A DNA stretch of 28,350 nt from a virus, in IMG/VR virus record IMGVR_UViG_3300030331_002274, positions 1 through 28,350 of that record; one strand, written 5' to 3'. A model generated the notes under the pieces. That model was not told where the DNA came from. It did no database searches and worked only from the letters and a program-made list of their open reading frames with translations. Position numbers and translations under genes: made by a program. The first letter of the stretch is position 1; every line of letters starts with the position of its first letter. Positions 6,362-12,848 of the stretch are shown here, one piece after another.

Positions 6362-6502
6362 TCAATCTAATTGCCACGGTAGATCCCCCCACTTTTCAGA
6401 TTCTTTCTCGGCGTACTGTTGGGCTTCTTCCTCGCCCATGCCTTTCTTGATAGCTTCAAGGTAGAGGTTTTCGAGCAACATATCTCTGTATTCGTTAGAC
6501 AT
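6362..6502 (-). CDS. Small acidic hypothetical protein
   Basis: A 46-residue ORF. ATG at 6502 with AAGGAG about eight bases upstream; TGA at 6362-6364. The start overlaps the end of the 6495-6773 gene by 8 bp. The peptide is helical and acidic (GMGEEEAQQYAEKESEKWGD) and ends DLPWQLD. Good initiation signal, operon position and natural composition support a real gene; function unknown. Confidence 0.65.
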   Translation of the reverse strand: MSNEYRDMLLENLYLEAIKKGMGEEEAQQYAEKESEKWGDLPWQLD

Positions 6503-6773
6503 TTTGGCGCTCCTTAGCTATTGCTCCTTGGGCTGCTAGAATTTCAGCGTGTAGCTTCTTGGGCGCAAGATGTACCTGACTTGCTTGGTGTCGCCGCCGC
6601 AATTCAATCCGGCATACGTTCAAGGTGTCTAGCCATTGCTTGCTTTGCTCTTCGGTCGCGTCTGGGTAGCCCACCATTAATGATGCCATGTTGTGCAGCA
6701 TCTCCTGGATTTCAGAGATCCTCTCCATTGCGATTACCTTTTCACGCATTTCGTGAATGAATTGTTGGCTCAT
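6495..6773 (-). CDS. Hypothetical helical protein
   Basis: A 92-residue helical protein, start at 6773 overlapping the upstream stop (ATGA). Residues 10-35 look like an amphipathic helix. The C-terminal part (VHLAPKKLHAEILAAQGAIAK) is partly encoded by copy 4 of the 19-bp repeat, which contributes VHLAP. Not recognised. Confidence 0.65.
   Translation of the reverse strand: MSQQFIHEMREKVIAMERISEIQEMLHNMASLMVGYPDATEEQSKQWLDTLNVCRIELRRRHQASQVHLAPKKLHAEILAAQGAIAKERQNV
6560..6577 (-). repeat. 19-bp dispersed repeat, copy 4 (inside a gene)
   Basis: TGGGCGCAAGATGTACCT on the plus strand, 18 bases matching copy 1 exactly. It lies inside the 6495-6773 coding region, 58 bp upstream of the start of the 46-residue gene, so each of the three genes that follow has a copy ahead of it. 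Confidence 0.8.
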
Positions 6774-7105
6774 TGGATCTGCCTCAGATTGGCTTGGTTG
6801 GTGCGCTCTGCCTCGAATTCCATTCGTTTGATCTCTATCAGCTTGAGCGTCTTTTGCACCTTCAACCTAGCCAGTTGGAGTTCGCGGTACTTATCGGCCC
6901 ATTCAACGTCGGCTTGCACATGTGCCTCTGCTTTGGTCGCGGTTGCACCAGCGTCCATCAACGCCTTCTTTGTAGCAGAGCAGAATGCTTTGTAGCTGGT
7001 CTCGATTTCGATCACCTCCTCGCTGGCCTTGACCCACGACTCCCAAATGTCTTCTATCCCTTCGACGATCTGGTGAAGCTCGGTCTTATCGCTCGGTTCT
7101 GTCAT
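6770..7105 (-). CDS. Hypothetical coiled-coil protein
   Basis: A 111-residue, almost entirely helical protein with heptad-like charge patterning from about residue 12 to the C-terminus (WADKYRELQLARLKVQKTLK). It resembles from memory a phage family of ~110-residue coiled-coil proteins with a central region tolerant of many alanines, sometimes found with recombination genes. It is coupled to both neighbours by ATGA overlaps. No catalytic motif is visible. Confidence 0.7.
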   Translation of the reverse strand: MTEPSDKTELHQIVEGIEDIWESWVKASEEVIEIETSYKAFCSATKKALMDAGATATKAEAHVQADVEWADKYRELQLARLKVQKTLKLIEIKRMEFEAERTNQANLRQIQ

Positions 7106-7275
7106 TGGTTTCTCCCTAATAACTTGTCCACGTTATTTATCTGCACTTGCAAATCAGCAAGGTGCTGCTTCGACTCACTGGTCAGGTACGACTTGTCGCA
7201 GAGCTTTAGTCGTAACCCCTGAGACCCTTTCTCTTCCTTCAAATAGATTACTTGCGCCATCTGCATTCGCATCAT
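7102..7275 (-). CDS. Small hypothetical protein
   Basis: A 57-residue ORF: ATG at 7275 overlapping the upstream stop (ATGA) and TGA at 7102-7104 overlapping the downstream start (ATGA). GAAGGA lies upstream. Several Met codons at the N-terminus (MMRMQMAQ) leave the exact start open. The body is mixed strand then helix (QVIYLKEEK, then LADLQVQINNVDKLLG). Fills an otherwise empty gap in the operon, which supports it. Confidence 0.65.
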   Translation of the reverse strand: MMRMQMAQVIYLKEEKGSQGLRLKLCDKSYLTSESKQHLADLQVQINNVDKLLGRNQ

Positions 7276-7484
7276 TCTTCTTCCTTCTCTAGCTCAGGAT
7301 TCCTAAGTAGTTCGAGTGAAATCATCTTCCACTTCTTTCTTTTGTAGCGTTGGATGAAAAGCTTGTAGCCTTCACTGTCGCGCTCGTTGCACCATTCCAA
7401 CGCCACCTCTGTGCTGAACGTTGTTTTGTTCTGACCTGCCTGGTCATCATGGGTTGCGGTCAAGATGTAAAACGAATCGCTCAC
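7272..7484 (-). CDS. Hypothetical protein
   Basis: A 70-residue protein starting with GTG at 7484 (GTGA overlap with the upstream stop). An N-terminal beta-type segment (FYILTATHDDQ) is followed by ALEWCNERDSEGYKLFIQRYKRKKW, a basic aromatic stretch, and an acidic tail. Not recognised. Confidence 0.65.
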   Translation of the reverse strand: MSDSFYILTATHDDQAGQNKTTFSTEVALEWCNERDSEGYKLFIQRYKRKKWKMISLELLRNPELEKEEE

Positions 7485-7771
7485 CGTTTGAACCTATACA
7501 GATTCTCGGATTGACCTTCGTCTATCAGCTCACGCGCAAGTTCATCCATGTACATAAAGTGCGTATGGCCAGCCCCACAACTCCAGCACTTACGCTCGAA
7601 GTCATTACCGTTTTGGGCGTGATGCAACTGTTGTCGCTTGCACTGACTGCATACCAACCAATCTTTCAGCGGGGTGCCAAGCACCTTGTACCGTTTATTA
7701 TTGAGCACATCTGTTGGTGAGACCGCTTGGAGGTAATGACTGACCGCCTTGCCTTTCGCTGCTGCTTGCAT
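7481..7771 (-). CDS. Zinc-ribbon protein
   Basis: A 96-residue protein with two CxxC pairs, C41/C44 (CSQC) and C62/C65 (CWSC), separated by 17 residues: a zinc-ribbon pattern. A Lys/Arg-rich N-terminal helix precedes it. It follows the ArdC-like gene closely and overlaps the next gene by 4 bp. Zinc ribbons in small phage proteins often bind nucleic acid or host polymerase subunits; which applies here cannot be seen. Confidence 0.7.
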   Translation of the reverse strand: MQAAAKGKAVSHYLQAVSPTDVLNNKRYKVLGTPLKDWLVCSQCKRQQLHHAQNGNDFERKCWSCGAGHTHFMYMDELARELIDEGQSENLYRFKR

Positions 7772-7773
7772 TG

Positions 7774-8685
7774 TTACGCTGCCTCCTCAGTTTGGTTCTC
7801 AGGTTGTGCCTTGACGATGTAATCCACCGCCTTTTGCGCTTCGGATGCGGCCTTGAAGATGTAGTCGACATCGTTGCCAAGTGCGGTCAGCCATGAAGCA
7901 ACGTAGTGCCCGTGATCTTCTCGCGCTTCGTTGGTTACGCCTAACTCAACGCAGAGCATCGCTGCCGTAAGCTCTGCAATGAGTTCCTCGAAGGCGTACC
8001 CGCGCTTGCTCTTGTCTTCCAGTCGGTTGAGCCGTGACTTGTGTCCCGTTGAGTGACCTGCCTCGTGCAAGTGTGTGCTGTACATGTTCTCTGTGGCGGT
8101 GCTGGTGTGCGTGTCGTTGAACTGCTCCGGCTTCGGCATGTTGATGGTGTCGGTAGATGGCTGGTAGAAGGCACCGCCTACAGGGTTGCGGGTGAGCTTC
8201 ACGCCGGTAGCTTTGTGATAGTTGGCAATGAATGCGTCCACCTTGGCGTTGCGCTCAGTGGTGTTAATCATCTCGGGCGCTTCTATCGGGTAAGGTGACC
8301 CGTCCTCGAATGAGGCAACGTCCTCGGCACGGTAAACGATGGCGGAACCAAAGCCTTTGCCCTTGTATTTCTTCTGAACTGAACCATCGGGCTGTTCTTC
8401 CTTGTCGTACAGATTGAATCCCTTGGTAATTCTGATGCCAACGTTCTTGCCCTTCTCGCCTAGTCCCGCGCAGTTGTAGCCCAGTTGTGCCCACTGCTTG
8501 AGCGTAGCCACCTTGGTGCATCCAAAGAAGCCAAGCCAAAAGGCGTTGAATCCACGGTACTTGTCGCCCGTGAGTGCGTTGGTGGGCATTGCGGTGAGGG
8601 TAGAGAATCCTGCTTGAAACGATCCGCCTTCGCCGACTATCTCAATGATCTGGTCTACGATCTGCTTTTTAAGTTCTGCTTTCAT
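7774..8685 (-). CDS. ardC: ArdC-type antirestriction protein
   Basis: A 303-residue protein. The N-terminal part matches the ssDNA-binding ArdC domain by its pattern (GFNAFWLGF, then KQWAQLGYN and KGKNVGIRITKGF near 78-90, and VYRAEDV). The C-terminal part is a zincin-like metallopeptidase with HEAGH at 207-211 and a downstream Glu-rich helix (EELIAEL, 233-239) giving the third zinc ligand. ArdC proteins protect incoming DNA from restriction and are found on conjugative plasmids and in phages. Its place in the same operon as the cytosine methyltransferase fits a DNA-protection module. AGGGA precedes the ATG at 8685. Confidence 0.88.
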   Translation of the reverse strand: MKAELKKQIVDQIIEIVGEGGSFQAGFSTLTAMPTNALTGDKYRGFNAFWLGFFGCTKVATLKQWAQLGYNCAGLGEKGKNVGIRITKGFNLYDKEEQPDGSVQKKYKGKGFGSAIVYRAEDVASFEDGSPYPIEAPEMINTTERNAKVDAFIANYHKATGVKLTRNPVGGAFYQPSTDTINMPKPEQFNDTHTSTATENMYSTHLHEAGHSTGHKSRLNRLEDKSKRGYAFEELIAELTAAMLCVELGVTNEAREDHGHYVASWLTALGNDVDYIFKAASEAQKAVDYIVKAQPENQTEEAA

Positions 8686-8723
8686 GGGTTGTCCCTTATT
8701 GGTTAGTAGTTATGGTTTGAATG

Positions 8724-9209
8724 TTACGCTTGGTTGTTGCTTGGTGCAACCCTGAGTTCTTGCAGGAACACCCACATTTCGAGCATGTCTTCATCACCGA
8801 ACCCAAAGAATGGGGCGGTCTTCCTAAGCTGGGCCATCATCACTTCACTGGCGTTAGCAGGCTCCTGGAATGTCGGTAAAAACCAAGCATCAAGATAGTC
8901 CGAGTATTTCAGCCCCCGCATCTCGTCTGGCGCATACTTGTCTTGCGCTCTGTGAAGCAGTGCGAGCGCATACTCGGCCTCGTTCTTTGCCTTGGGCGGT
9001 TCGCCTAAGGCGTGCCAGTTGAGTGCCCACTCGGTGAGCGCGTGTATCGCGTCCTCTAGCGGAGTTGGTGCGCCTAGATCGCGCACTATCGGGTAGCCGT
9101 TATCGTCAAACCCGTTGGGGTTGTCCTCTTCAATGTAGGCAATAATCACGCCCACCGTGAGGTCAGTTGCTGTCTGTAAGATAGCTTCGGTCATCTCAGA
9201 ATGACTCAT
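8724..9209 (-). CDS. Hypothetical acidic protein
   Basis: A 161-residue protein. The ATG at 9209 was chosen because AGGGAG lies eight bases upstream; an ATG at 9257 would add a Cys-rich segment that looks like shadow sequence of the upstream gene. The chain is acidic and helical with several Trp (EWALNWHALGE, DYLDAWFLPTF). No metal or nucleotide motif. Overlaps the zinc-finger gene upstream by 14 bp. Confidence 0.65.
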   Translation of the reverse strand: MSHSEMTEAILQTATDLTVGVIIAYIEEDNPNGFDDNGYPIVRDLGAPTPLEDAIHALTEWALNWHALGEPPKAKNEAEYALALLHRAQDKYAPDEMRGLKYSDYLDAWFLPTFQEPANASEVMMAQLRKTAPFFGFGDEDMLEMWVFLQELRVAPSNNQA

Positions 9210-9750
9210 CGTGACGCACTCCCTTGTCCATGAGCAGCATGATGGTTCGCATGCCATCGGCTAGCGTGTTGTAGAAGAACAAGCTTCCACACCCGAACAT
9301 GCACCAGTCTTTGGTGCCGGTTGGCAGTCCCAACGGTTGGTAATGCGCGTTGCGTCCGCCTGAGACCGCCTTGTTGATGAGCCAATCGGTGTCTTCGTCT
9401 TTGAGCGTCAGGTGAAAGTTGCGTCCGCCTGAGTGGTACACTTCAAGCTCTGGAAAAAAAGGCTCAAGCTTCACTGCTCGCGGGTGGCTGACTCTGTCGT
9501 TGCCGTTGTCACTTAAACCCGCAACGCGGTCTGTGAATGCCAACGCGCAGCGGTTGCATATTTCCATAGACGGTATGCTATCGGTGATGTGAGTCTCGTC
9601 TGCTGGCACTTCGTCCTCGCAGTAATCGCACCAGACTGTTTTTTCATCGCGGCACGTCACGCACATCGCACTGTCTTCGAATGTCATGCTGCGCTCGTCG
9701 AAATACCCGCCGCACGAATCGCACTGTTCTTTGTCGTCGAAACTGCTCAT
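9196..9750 (-). CDS. Multi-zinc-finger protein
   Basis: A 184-residue protein with four CxxC pairs in its first 70 residues: C10/C13, C30/C33, C41/C44 and C65/C68. These can form two zinc ribbons or a treble-clef pair, as seen in proteins that bind nucleic acid or other proteins. The rest is a mixed alpha/beta domain (ELEVYHSGGRNFHLTL and a repeated GGRN). Its start overlaps the upstream stop as TAATG. Related by pattern only; no family name is given. Confidence 0.7.
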   Translation of the reverse strand: MSSFDDKEQCDSCGGYFDERSMTFEDSAMCVTCRDEKTVWCDYCEDEVPADETHITDSIPSMEICNRCALAFTDRVAGLSDNGNDRVSHPRAVKLEPFFPELEVYHSGGRNFHLTLKDEDTDWLINKAVSGGRNAHYQPLGLPTGTKDWCMFGCGSLFFYNTLADGMRTIMLLMDKGVRHDESF

Positions 9751-10211
9751 TAGTATTCTCCCTTTGTCAGGCCGGAGTCGGTCATCAACTGCTCGGCTTG
9801 CGTTACGAATTCCTCAAAGGCGTCTTGCCCTTTGTCGGTGTAGTGGGTGTCGCCGTCAGGGCACACATAGGTTTCCAGCACGACTCCTTCAGCACGGGCT
9901 AGGTCTTCGGCTACATCGCTGTACAAATCAATCCACACCTCAGGATGCAGCGTTAGCCAAGGGTGATCAGCGTTGGCGTTCAGCACGACACGGTCTACCA
10001 TCTTGAGACTGCCCTCGCCCTTGTAGATAAATCCATTGGCTGACCGCTCGCCGGTGTGGTGCCACAGTGACACCTCAGTCATGCCCTCAGATTGCACCGC
10101 GTAGCGCAGCGCGTCGAACTTGTTTGTGAACTCGCGGCGATCCTCGTATCTGTAGAACCCAGACCAAAACGATTCCGTAGCAGTCACGCGGTAGGTTTCG
10201 ATAGTCTCCAT
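9750..10211 (-). CDS. Hypothetical protein
   Basis: A 153-residue protein. The start at 10211 gives METIETYRVTATESFW and a TAATG overlap with the upstream gene; the longer frame to 10301 would be shadow sequence. Mixed alpha/beta, acidic, with many aromatic residues (YRYEDRREF, DHPWLTLHPEVW). No recognised motif. Confidence 0.65.
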   Translation of the reverse strand: METIETYRVTATESFWSGFYRYEDRREFTNKFDALRYAVQSEGMTEVSLWHHTGERSANGFIYKGEGSLKMVDRVVLNANADHPWLTLHPEVWIDLYSDVAEDLARAEGVVLETYVCPDGDTHYTDKGQDAFEEFVTQAEQLMTDSGLTKGEY

Positions 10212-10417
10212 TAGATATCTCCTCGTATTTGTAGAACCCAGACTACAACCATGCCGTAGCCTTGCAGGATGAATGCGGGCGCGACGAAGGAAAACATCCA
10301 ATGCGCCCCCTCGGGTGAGATGTAGTAGGCGTGAGTCAGGAATAGTCCTGACGTGATCAGCAGTAGCGACACTGCCAGCATGCCCAGCCCAAAAAGAATG
10401 TCTGCAAGTAAGCTCAT
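10211..10417 (-). CDS. Two-span small membrane protein
   Basis: A 68-residue protein with two hydrophobic helices, about residues 4-28 (ILFGLGMLAVSLLLITSGLF) and 40-64 (MFSFVAPAFILQGYGMVVVW), separated by a short polar loop. It should sit in the host inner membrane. The start at 10417 forms a TAATG overlap with the upstream gene. Small two-span phage membrane proteins include holins and superinfection-exclusion factors; its place in the accessory operon rather than beside an endolysin makes the lysis role less likely. Confidence 0.65.
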   Translation of the reverse strand: MSLLADILFGLGMLAVSLLLITSGLFLTHAYYISPEGAHWMFSFVAPAFILQGYGMVVVWVLQIRGDI

Positions 10418-10692
10418 TAGTTGACTCCTTCTATTAAGCAATTGGTCAAACCGCCAAGGTCTTCAATGACGGCGTCGATAGATTCATCCCACTCTGAGAA
10501 CATCTCGCACGTTCTAGCCCAAGCTTGGAATGTGCTAGTAGATCGCTCTATGTAGTCGAATGCGCGTTGTATGCACTCTGCTGGGGTGTCACCACCCCGT
10601 GCTGCGATATCGGCTGACGCGCCGAACACCTGAGAGTCGAAGTACATTTGTTGCAGTTCTGATCTGAACTCAGTTGATATGGTGACAGTCAT
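10417..10692 (-). CDS. Hypothetical protein
   Basis: A 91-residue protein, start MTVTISTEF at 10692 in a TAATG overlap with the upstream stop. Acidic, helical, with a Cys at the end of a helix (FQAWARTCEMF). It resembles a generic small phage protein with a conserved AECIQRAFDYIE segment. Not recognised. Confidence 0.6.
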   Translation of the reverse strand: MTVTISTEFRSELQQMYFDSQVFGASADIAARGGDTPAECIQRAFDYIERSTSTFQAWARTCEMFSEWDESIDAVIEDLGGLTNCLIEGVN

Positions 10693-11087
10693 TACTTGCC
10701 CCCCATCATCAGTAAGCCGCGATAGCAAGCCTCGGTGGCTTTGTGATACTCCGCGAGATCATAGGCACGTTCTGCAATATCGAACTGGTCTTGCGCTGCG
10801 GATATGTTCGTGTGCGTGGGGTTCTCGCAGATCTCAGCATGCAGTGCCATTTGCGCCTTGACGGCGTTGTCATGTGGTGCTGCTGCCTCGTCGCGGATAC
10901 GTAACTCTGTGGCGCAGTAGTGGATTTCGTCCATGTACTGCTCACACTTGGGATTCTCAGGCGTCGCTTCGATGGCTTCGCGGCAGTCTTTTATGACGTA
11001 TCGCAGTGAATCGGTGGACATGGTCTTCACTTTCGACATGTACTCACTGTGCCACTTACCGTCGGCTTGGGTATAGGTTTCGTTCAT
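10692..11087 (-). CDS. Hypothetical phage protein
   Basis: A 131-residue protein. The N-terminal GKWHSEYMSKVKTMSTDSLRY and PENPKCEQYMDEIHY segments are a pattern I recall from small conserved phage proteins of unknown role. The chain is helical and acidic with six scattered Cys that do not form a zinc pattern. GGAGTCC precedes the ATG at 11087, within the end of the upstream gene. Confidence 0.65.
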   Translation of the reverse strand: MNETYTQADGKWHSEYMSKVKTMSTDSLRYVIKDCREAIEATPENPKCEQYMDEIHYCATELRIRDEAAAPHDNAVKAQMALHAEICENPTHTNISAAQDQFDIAERAYDLAEYHKATEACYRGLLMMGGK

Positions 11088-11088
11088 G

Positions 11089-11403
11089 TTAGGACTCCTC
11101 GGTAAAAATGATTTTGTTGGGGTGGTATTCGACTCGCACCTTGGTTCCCGCTGGGAATATCTCTGCTACCTCTTTTGAGTGCAGATCAATTATCGGGCGA
11201 GGCTTACCCTTGCGGGTGGCTTTGGTCACTCGGCGGTCACCGTCGGTGTCTATCATCAAGACCAACGCATCGTCCCGCAGTTTTGAGAAAACATAGTAGG
11301 CGGTGTCGGGAGTGAATCCCGCTGCGTTGAGCTTCGCGCCTTCGATCCATAGGCGCACTGCACGAGCAGTGGCCTTGGCGGTGGTGGTTGATGTTGCGAT
11401 CAT
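11089..11403 (-). CDS. Hypothetical protein, possible SpoVT/AbrB-like barrel
   Basis: A 104-residue, mostly beta protein with a Thr/Ala-rich N-terminus. The second half (PIIDLHSKEVAEIFPAGTKV followed by a strand ending NKIIFTEE) has the strand-turn-strand and GTKVxV pattern of swapped-hairpin AbrB or SymE-like barrels. That is fold-level inference only. If correct it would be a DNA- or RNA-binding regulator near the front of the operon. GGAGG lies ten bases before the start. Confidence 0.6.
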   Translation of the reverse strand: MIATSTTTAKATARAVRLWIEGAKLNAAGFTPDTAYYVFSKLRDDALVLMIDTDGDRRVTKATRKGKPRPIIDLHSKEVAEIFPAGTKVRVEYHPNKIIFTEES

Positions 11404-11406
11404 GGG

Positions 11407-11754
11407 TTAAGCCTCCGTTACTTCTGCAATTTTTTCTTCTTGACTCTGTATGTGTCGCTGCATCACTGACTGCGCCCACCTCAAATCTCTTCCCGAGACG
11501 CGATTCTTGAGTGCCAACTCACGCAACTGTTTGTCATCGCCGGAGGCGAACCCATACGCTAATGACCAGCCAACGGGTACGACGCCGTCATCAACCAGCT
11601 TTGCAATAATGTCGTCGTTGCGCTTCTTTTGCGCCAACAAGCCGTGGGGGTTGAACGCTTCAAACTGTGCGCGTTCCCGCATGTTCTTCATCTCGTGAAT
11701 ACTGGTAGCGGTGTCGAAGACTACGTCGGTGCGTGAGGTGTATGTCTTAATCAT
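11407..11754 (-). CDS. Hypothetical protein, first gene of minus operon
   Basis: A 115-residue helical protein, start at 11754 with AGGAAA upstream. It is the promoter-proximal gene of the long minus operon, about 37 bp from the -10 box, so it should be among the first expressed. Basic middle (LLAQKKRNDDIIAKL) and charged C-terminal helix (QSQEEKIAEVTEA). Not recognised. Confidence 0.65.
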   Translation of the reverse strand: MIKTYTSRTDVVFDTATSIHEMKNMRERAQFEAFNPHGLLAQKKRNDDIIAKLVDDGVVPVGWSLAYGFASGDDKQLRELALKNRVSGRDLRWAQSVMQRHIQSQEEKIAEVTEA

Positions 11755-11791
11755 CAGGTTTCCTGTTTGCGTTTAATTATAAGATGAGCTG

Positions 11792-11819
11792 ATTTTAGGG
11801 TTGGGTAATACCATGTCAA
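11792..11819 (-). promoter_or_regulatory. Sigma70-like promoter of the minus operon
   Basis: Read on the minus strand: TTGACA (11819-11814), 16-bp spacer, TAAAAT (11797-11792). A perfect -35 box and a 5/6 -10 box, located 38 bp before the first gene at 11754. This suggests transcription by host RNA polymerase, as expected for an early operon. A second TATAAT at 11781-11776 lacks a fitting -35. Confidence 0.7.
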
Positions 11820-11838
11820 GTGTACAACGACCAATAAG

Positions 11839-11851
11839 TGTAATTATTACA
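11839..11851. promoter_or_regulatory. 13-bp palindrome, operator candidate
   Basis: TGTAAT and ATTACA are exact inverted repeats around a central T. It lies 19 bp upstream of the -35 box of the minus promoter, in the divergent gap 11755-11967 between the early operon and the packaging genes. A site for a repressor or activator is plausible; the regulator is not identified. Confidence 0.45.
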
Positions 11852-11967
11852 TCGTTTGTTTCTATCGAAAGCAGGCTTATTGATTGATAAAGGCTATGGT
11901 ATGTGGTGCGTGGGTTTGATGCACCTATATAGGCAAATGACAATGGCGTTTTGATCAGGAGTCGGCT

Positions 11968-12423
11968 ATGGCGGACAAACTCACACCAAAGCAAGAGCAC
12001 TTCGCGCAGTTAATCGCTGGGGGCAATGATCAGTCGGCAGCGTATCGCCAAGCATTTAACAGCAGTGGCAAGGATTCGACGGTTCACAGTGAGGCGAGTC
12101 GGTTAATGAAGAACCCCAAGGTTACCGCAAGGGTTGATCAGATTACGGAGCAAAAGCATCGGGCTATTTCCCGCAAAGCGGTCTCAGACAGAGAACTTGT
12201 CGTGGGCAAGCTTCGACGTTGGACTGAAGACGGCATTGATCCGACAACGGGAGATGAACCGACACAAGCTCAACTGACTGCGGCGCAGTTACTTGGTAGG
12301 ACGGTAGCACTGTTTAGCGACAAGGTAGAGCAAGTGACAACAGAGCGAACAGCAGAAGAAGTCGCTGCCGAAATTCAGAAACGATTAGCGAAAGTAGAAG
12401 AGTCGAACGAACCGCTCCACTAA
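11968..12423 (+). CDS. terS: Terminase small subunit
   Basis: A 151-residue protein starting MADKLTPKQEHFAQLIAGGNDQSAAYRQAF, the typical helix-turn-helix N-terminus of the Terminase_2-type small subunit. TerS forms a ring that recognises the packaging site and regulates the TerL ATPase and nuclease. The central part (ASRLMKNPKVTARVDQITE) is also typical. The C-terminal part is charged and helical. AGGAG precedes the ATG. A 425-bp noncoding region follows before terL, which could contain the packaging recognition site. Confidence 0.9.
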   Translation: MADKLTPKQEHFAQLIAGGNDQSAAYRQAFNSSGKDSTVHSEASRLMKNPKVTARVDQITEQKHRAISRKAVSDRELVVGKLRRWTEDGIDPTTGDEPTQAQLTAAQLLGRTVALFSDKVEQVTTERTAEEVAAEIQKRLAKVEESNEPLH

Positions 12424-12656
12424 CTCTAACAGTTTGTATCCAACGAACCACGAACCATAACGGTTATCATAAGGGGAGCCTGTTTTTCTGAGCCGTGCTC
12501 AAGGCAGGCCCTGGGCCACCCCCCCCTACGCCGTGCGCGTACCTAGCTGTATATACATAGTAAACCACACAAACGACCCCCAAAATTCTGGGCAAACTAG
12601 CAAACCAACGTACTACGACCCTTTTTTTCTCAGGAAGTGTGCCAGGAGTCCCATAC

Positions 12657-12684
12657 GCGAAAAAAATTTTTAAAAAATTTTGCG
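12657..12684. other. Phased A/T tract
   Basis: Three alternating runs, A7-T5, A6 and T4, bracketed by GCG on both sides. Such A-tracts bend DNA and melt easily, and are common at origins, promoters and packaging sites. Confidence 0.55.
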
Positions 12685-12691
12685 ATAGTTG

Positions 12692-12708
12692 TTGACATAC
12701 GTTGTCAA
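12692..12708. promoter_or_regulatory. Dyad TTGACA-N5-TGTCAA
   Basis: Exact 6-bp inverted repeats around TACGT. It reads as a -35 box on either strand and could be an operator. The spacer contains the first of the seven ACGT tetramers. Confidence 0.45.
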
Positions 12709-12765
12709 GAGACTCAATGTGCTAACGTGACGAAAGTTAACAGAGGACGTTCGAGATTACGGACG

Positions 12766-12794
12766 TAGGCCACCTAGGGGTGGTCGGTGGCCTA
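12766..12794 (+). promoter_or_regulatory. Hairpin with alternative pairing before terL
   Basis: TAGGCCACC (12766-12774) pairs exactly with GGTGGCCTA (12786-12794) across 11 nt. The inner CCACC (12770-12774) can instead pair with GGTGG at 12779-12783 across a 4-nt loop, so two exclusive structures exist. No T-run follows, so it is more likely a recognition or switching element than a terminator. Confidence 0.5.
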
Positions 12795-12805
12795 AGAAAC
12801 AGTTT

Positions 12806-12840
12806 ACGTTCTTAGCGAACGTTCTCAAGAGTACGTCCTC
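12806..12840 (+). repeat. ACGT-centred repeat cluster before terL
   Basis: Three units with ACGT at 12806, 12819 and 12833 (13-14 bp apart). The last two, GCGAACGTTCTC and GAGTACGTCCTC at 12815-12840, repeat the pair at 933-957. The cluster ends 8 bp before the terL ATG and takes the place of a normal Shine-Dalgarno. Confidence 0.75.
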
Positions 12841-12848
12841 ATAGCTTT

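Larger units (their letters stand above)
12424..12848 (+). promoter_or_regulatory. 425-bp noncoding region between terS and terL
   Basis: No credible ORF. It holds an 8-base C-run (12519-12526), an A/T tract (12657-12684), a dyad TTGACA-5-TGTCAA (12692-12708), a hairpin (12766-12794) and a cluster of ACGT-centred repeats (12747-12840). Between 12699 and 12836 the tetramer ACGT occurs seven times, against about 0.5 expected. Candidates for its role are packaging (pac/cos) recognition, late promoter control or a replication start. No convincing sigma70 promoter is seen on the plus strand: TTGACA at 12692 has no good -10. Confidence 0.7.

Noticed and set aside
12692-12728. TTGACA at 12692 as a sigma70 promoter for terL.
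   Set aside because: No acceptable -10 box at 15-19 bp; the TTGACA is better explained as one arm of a dyad.
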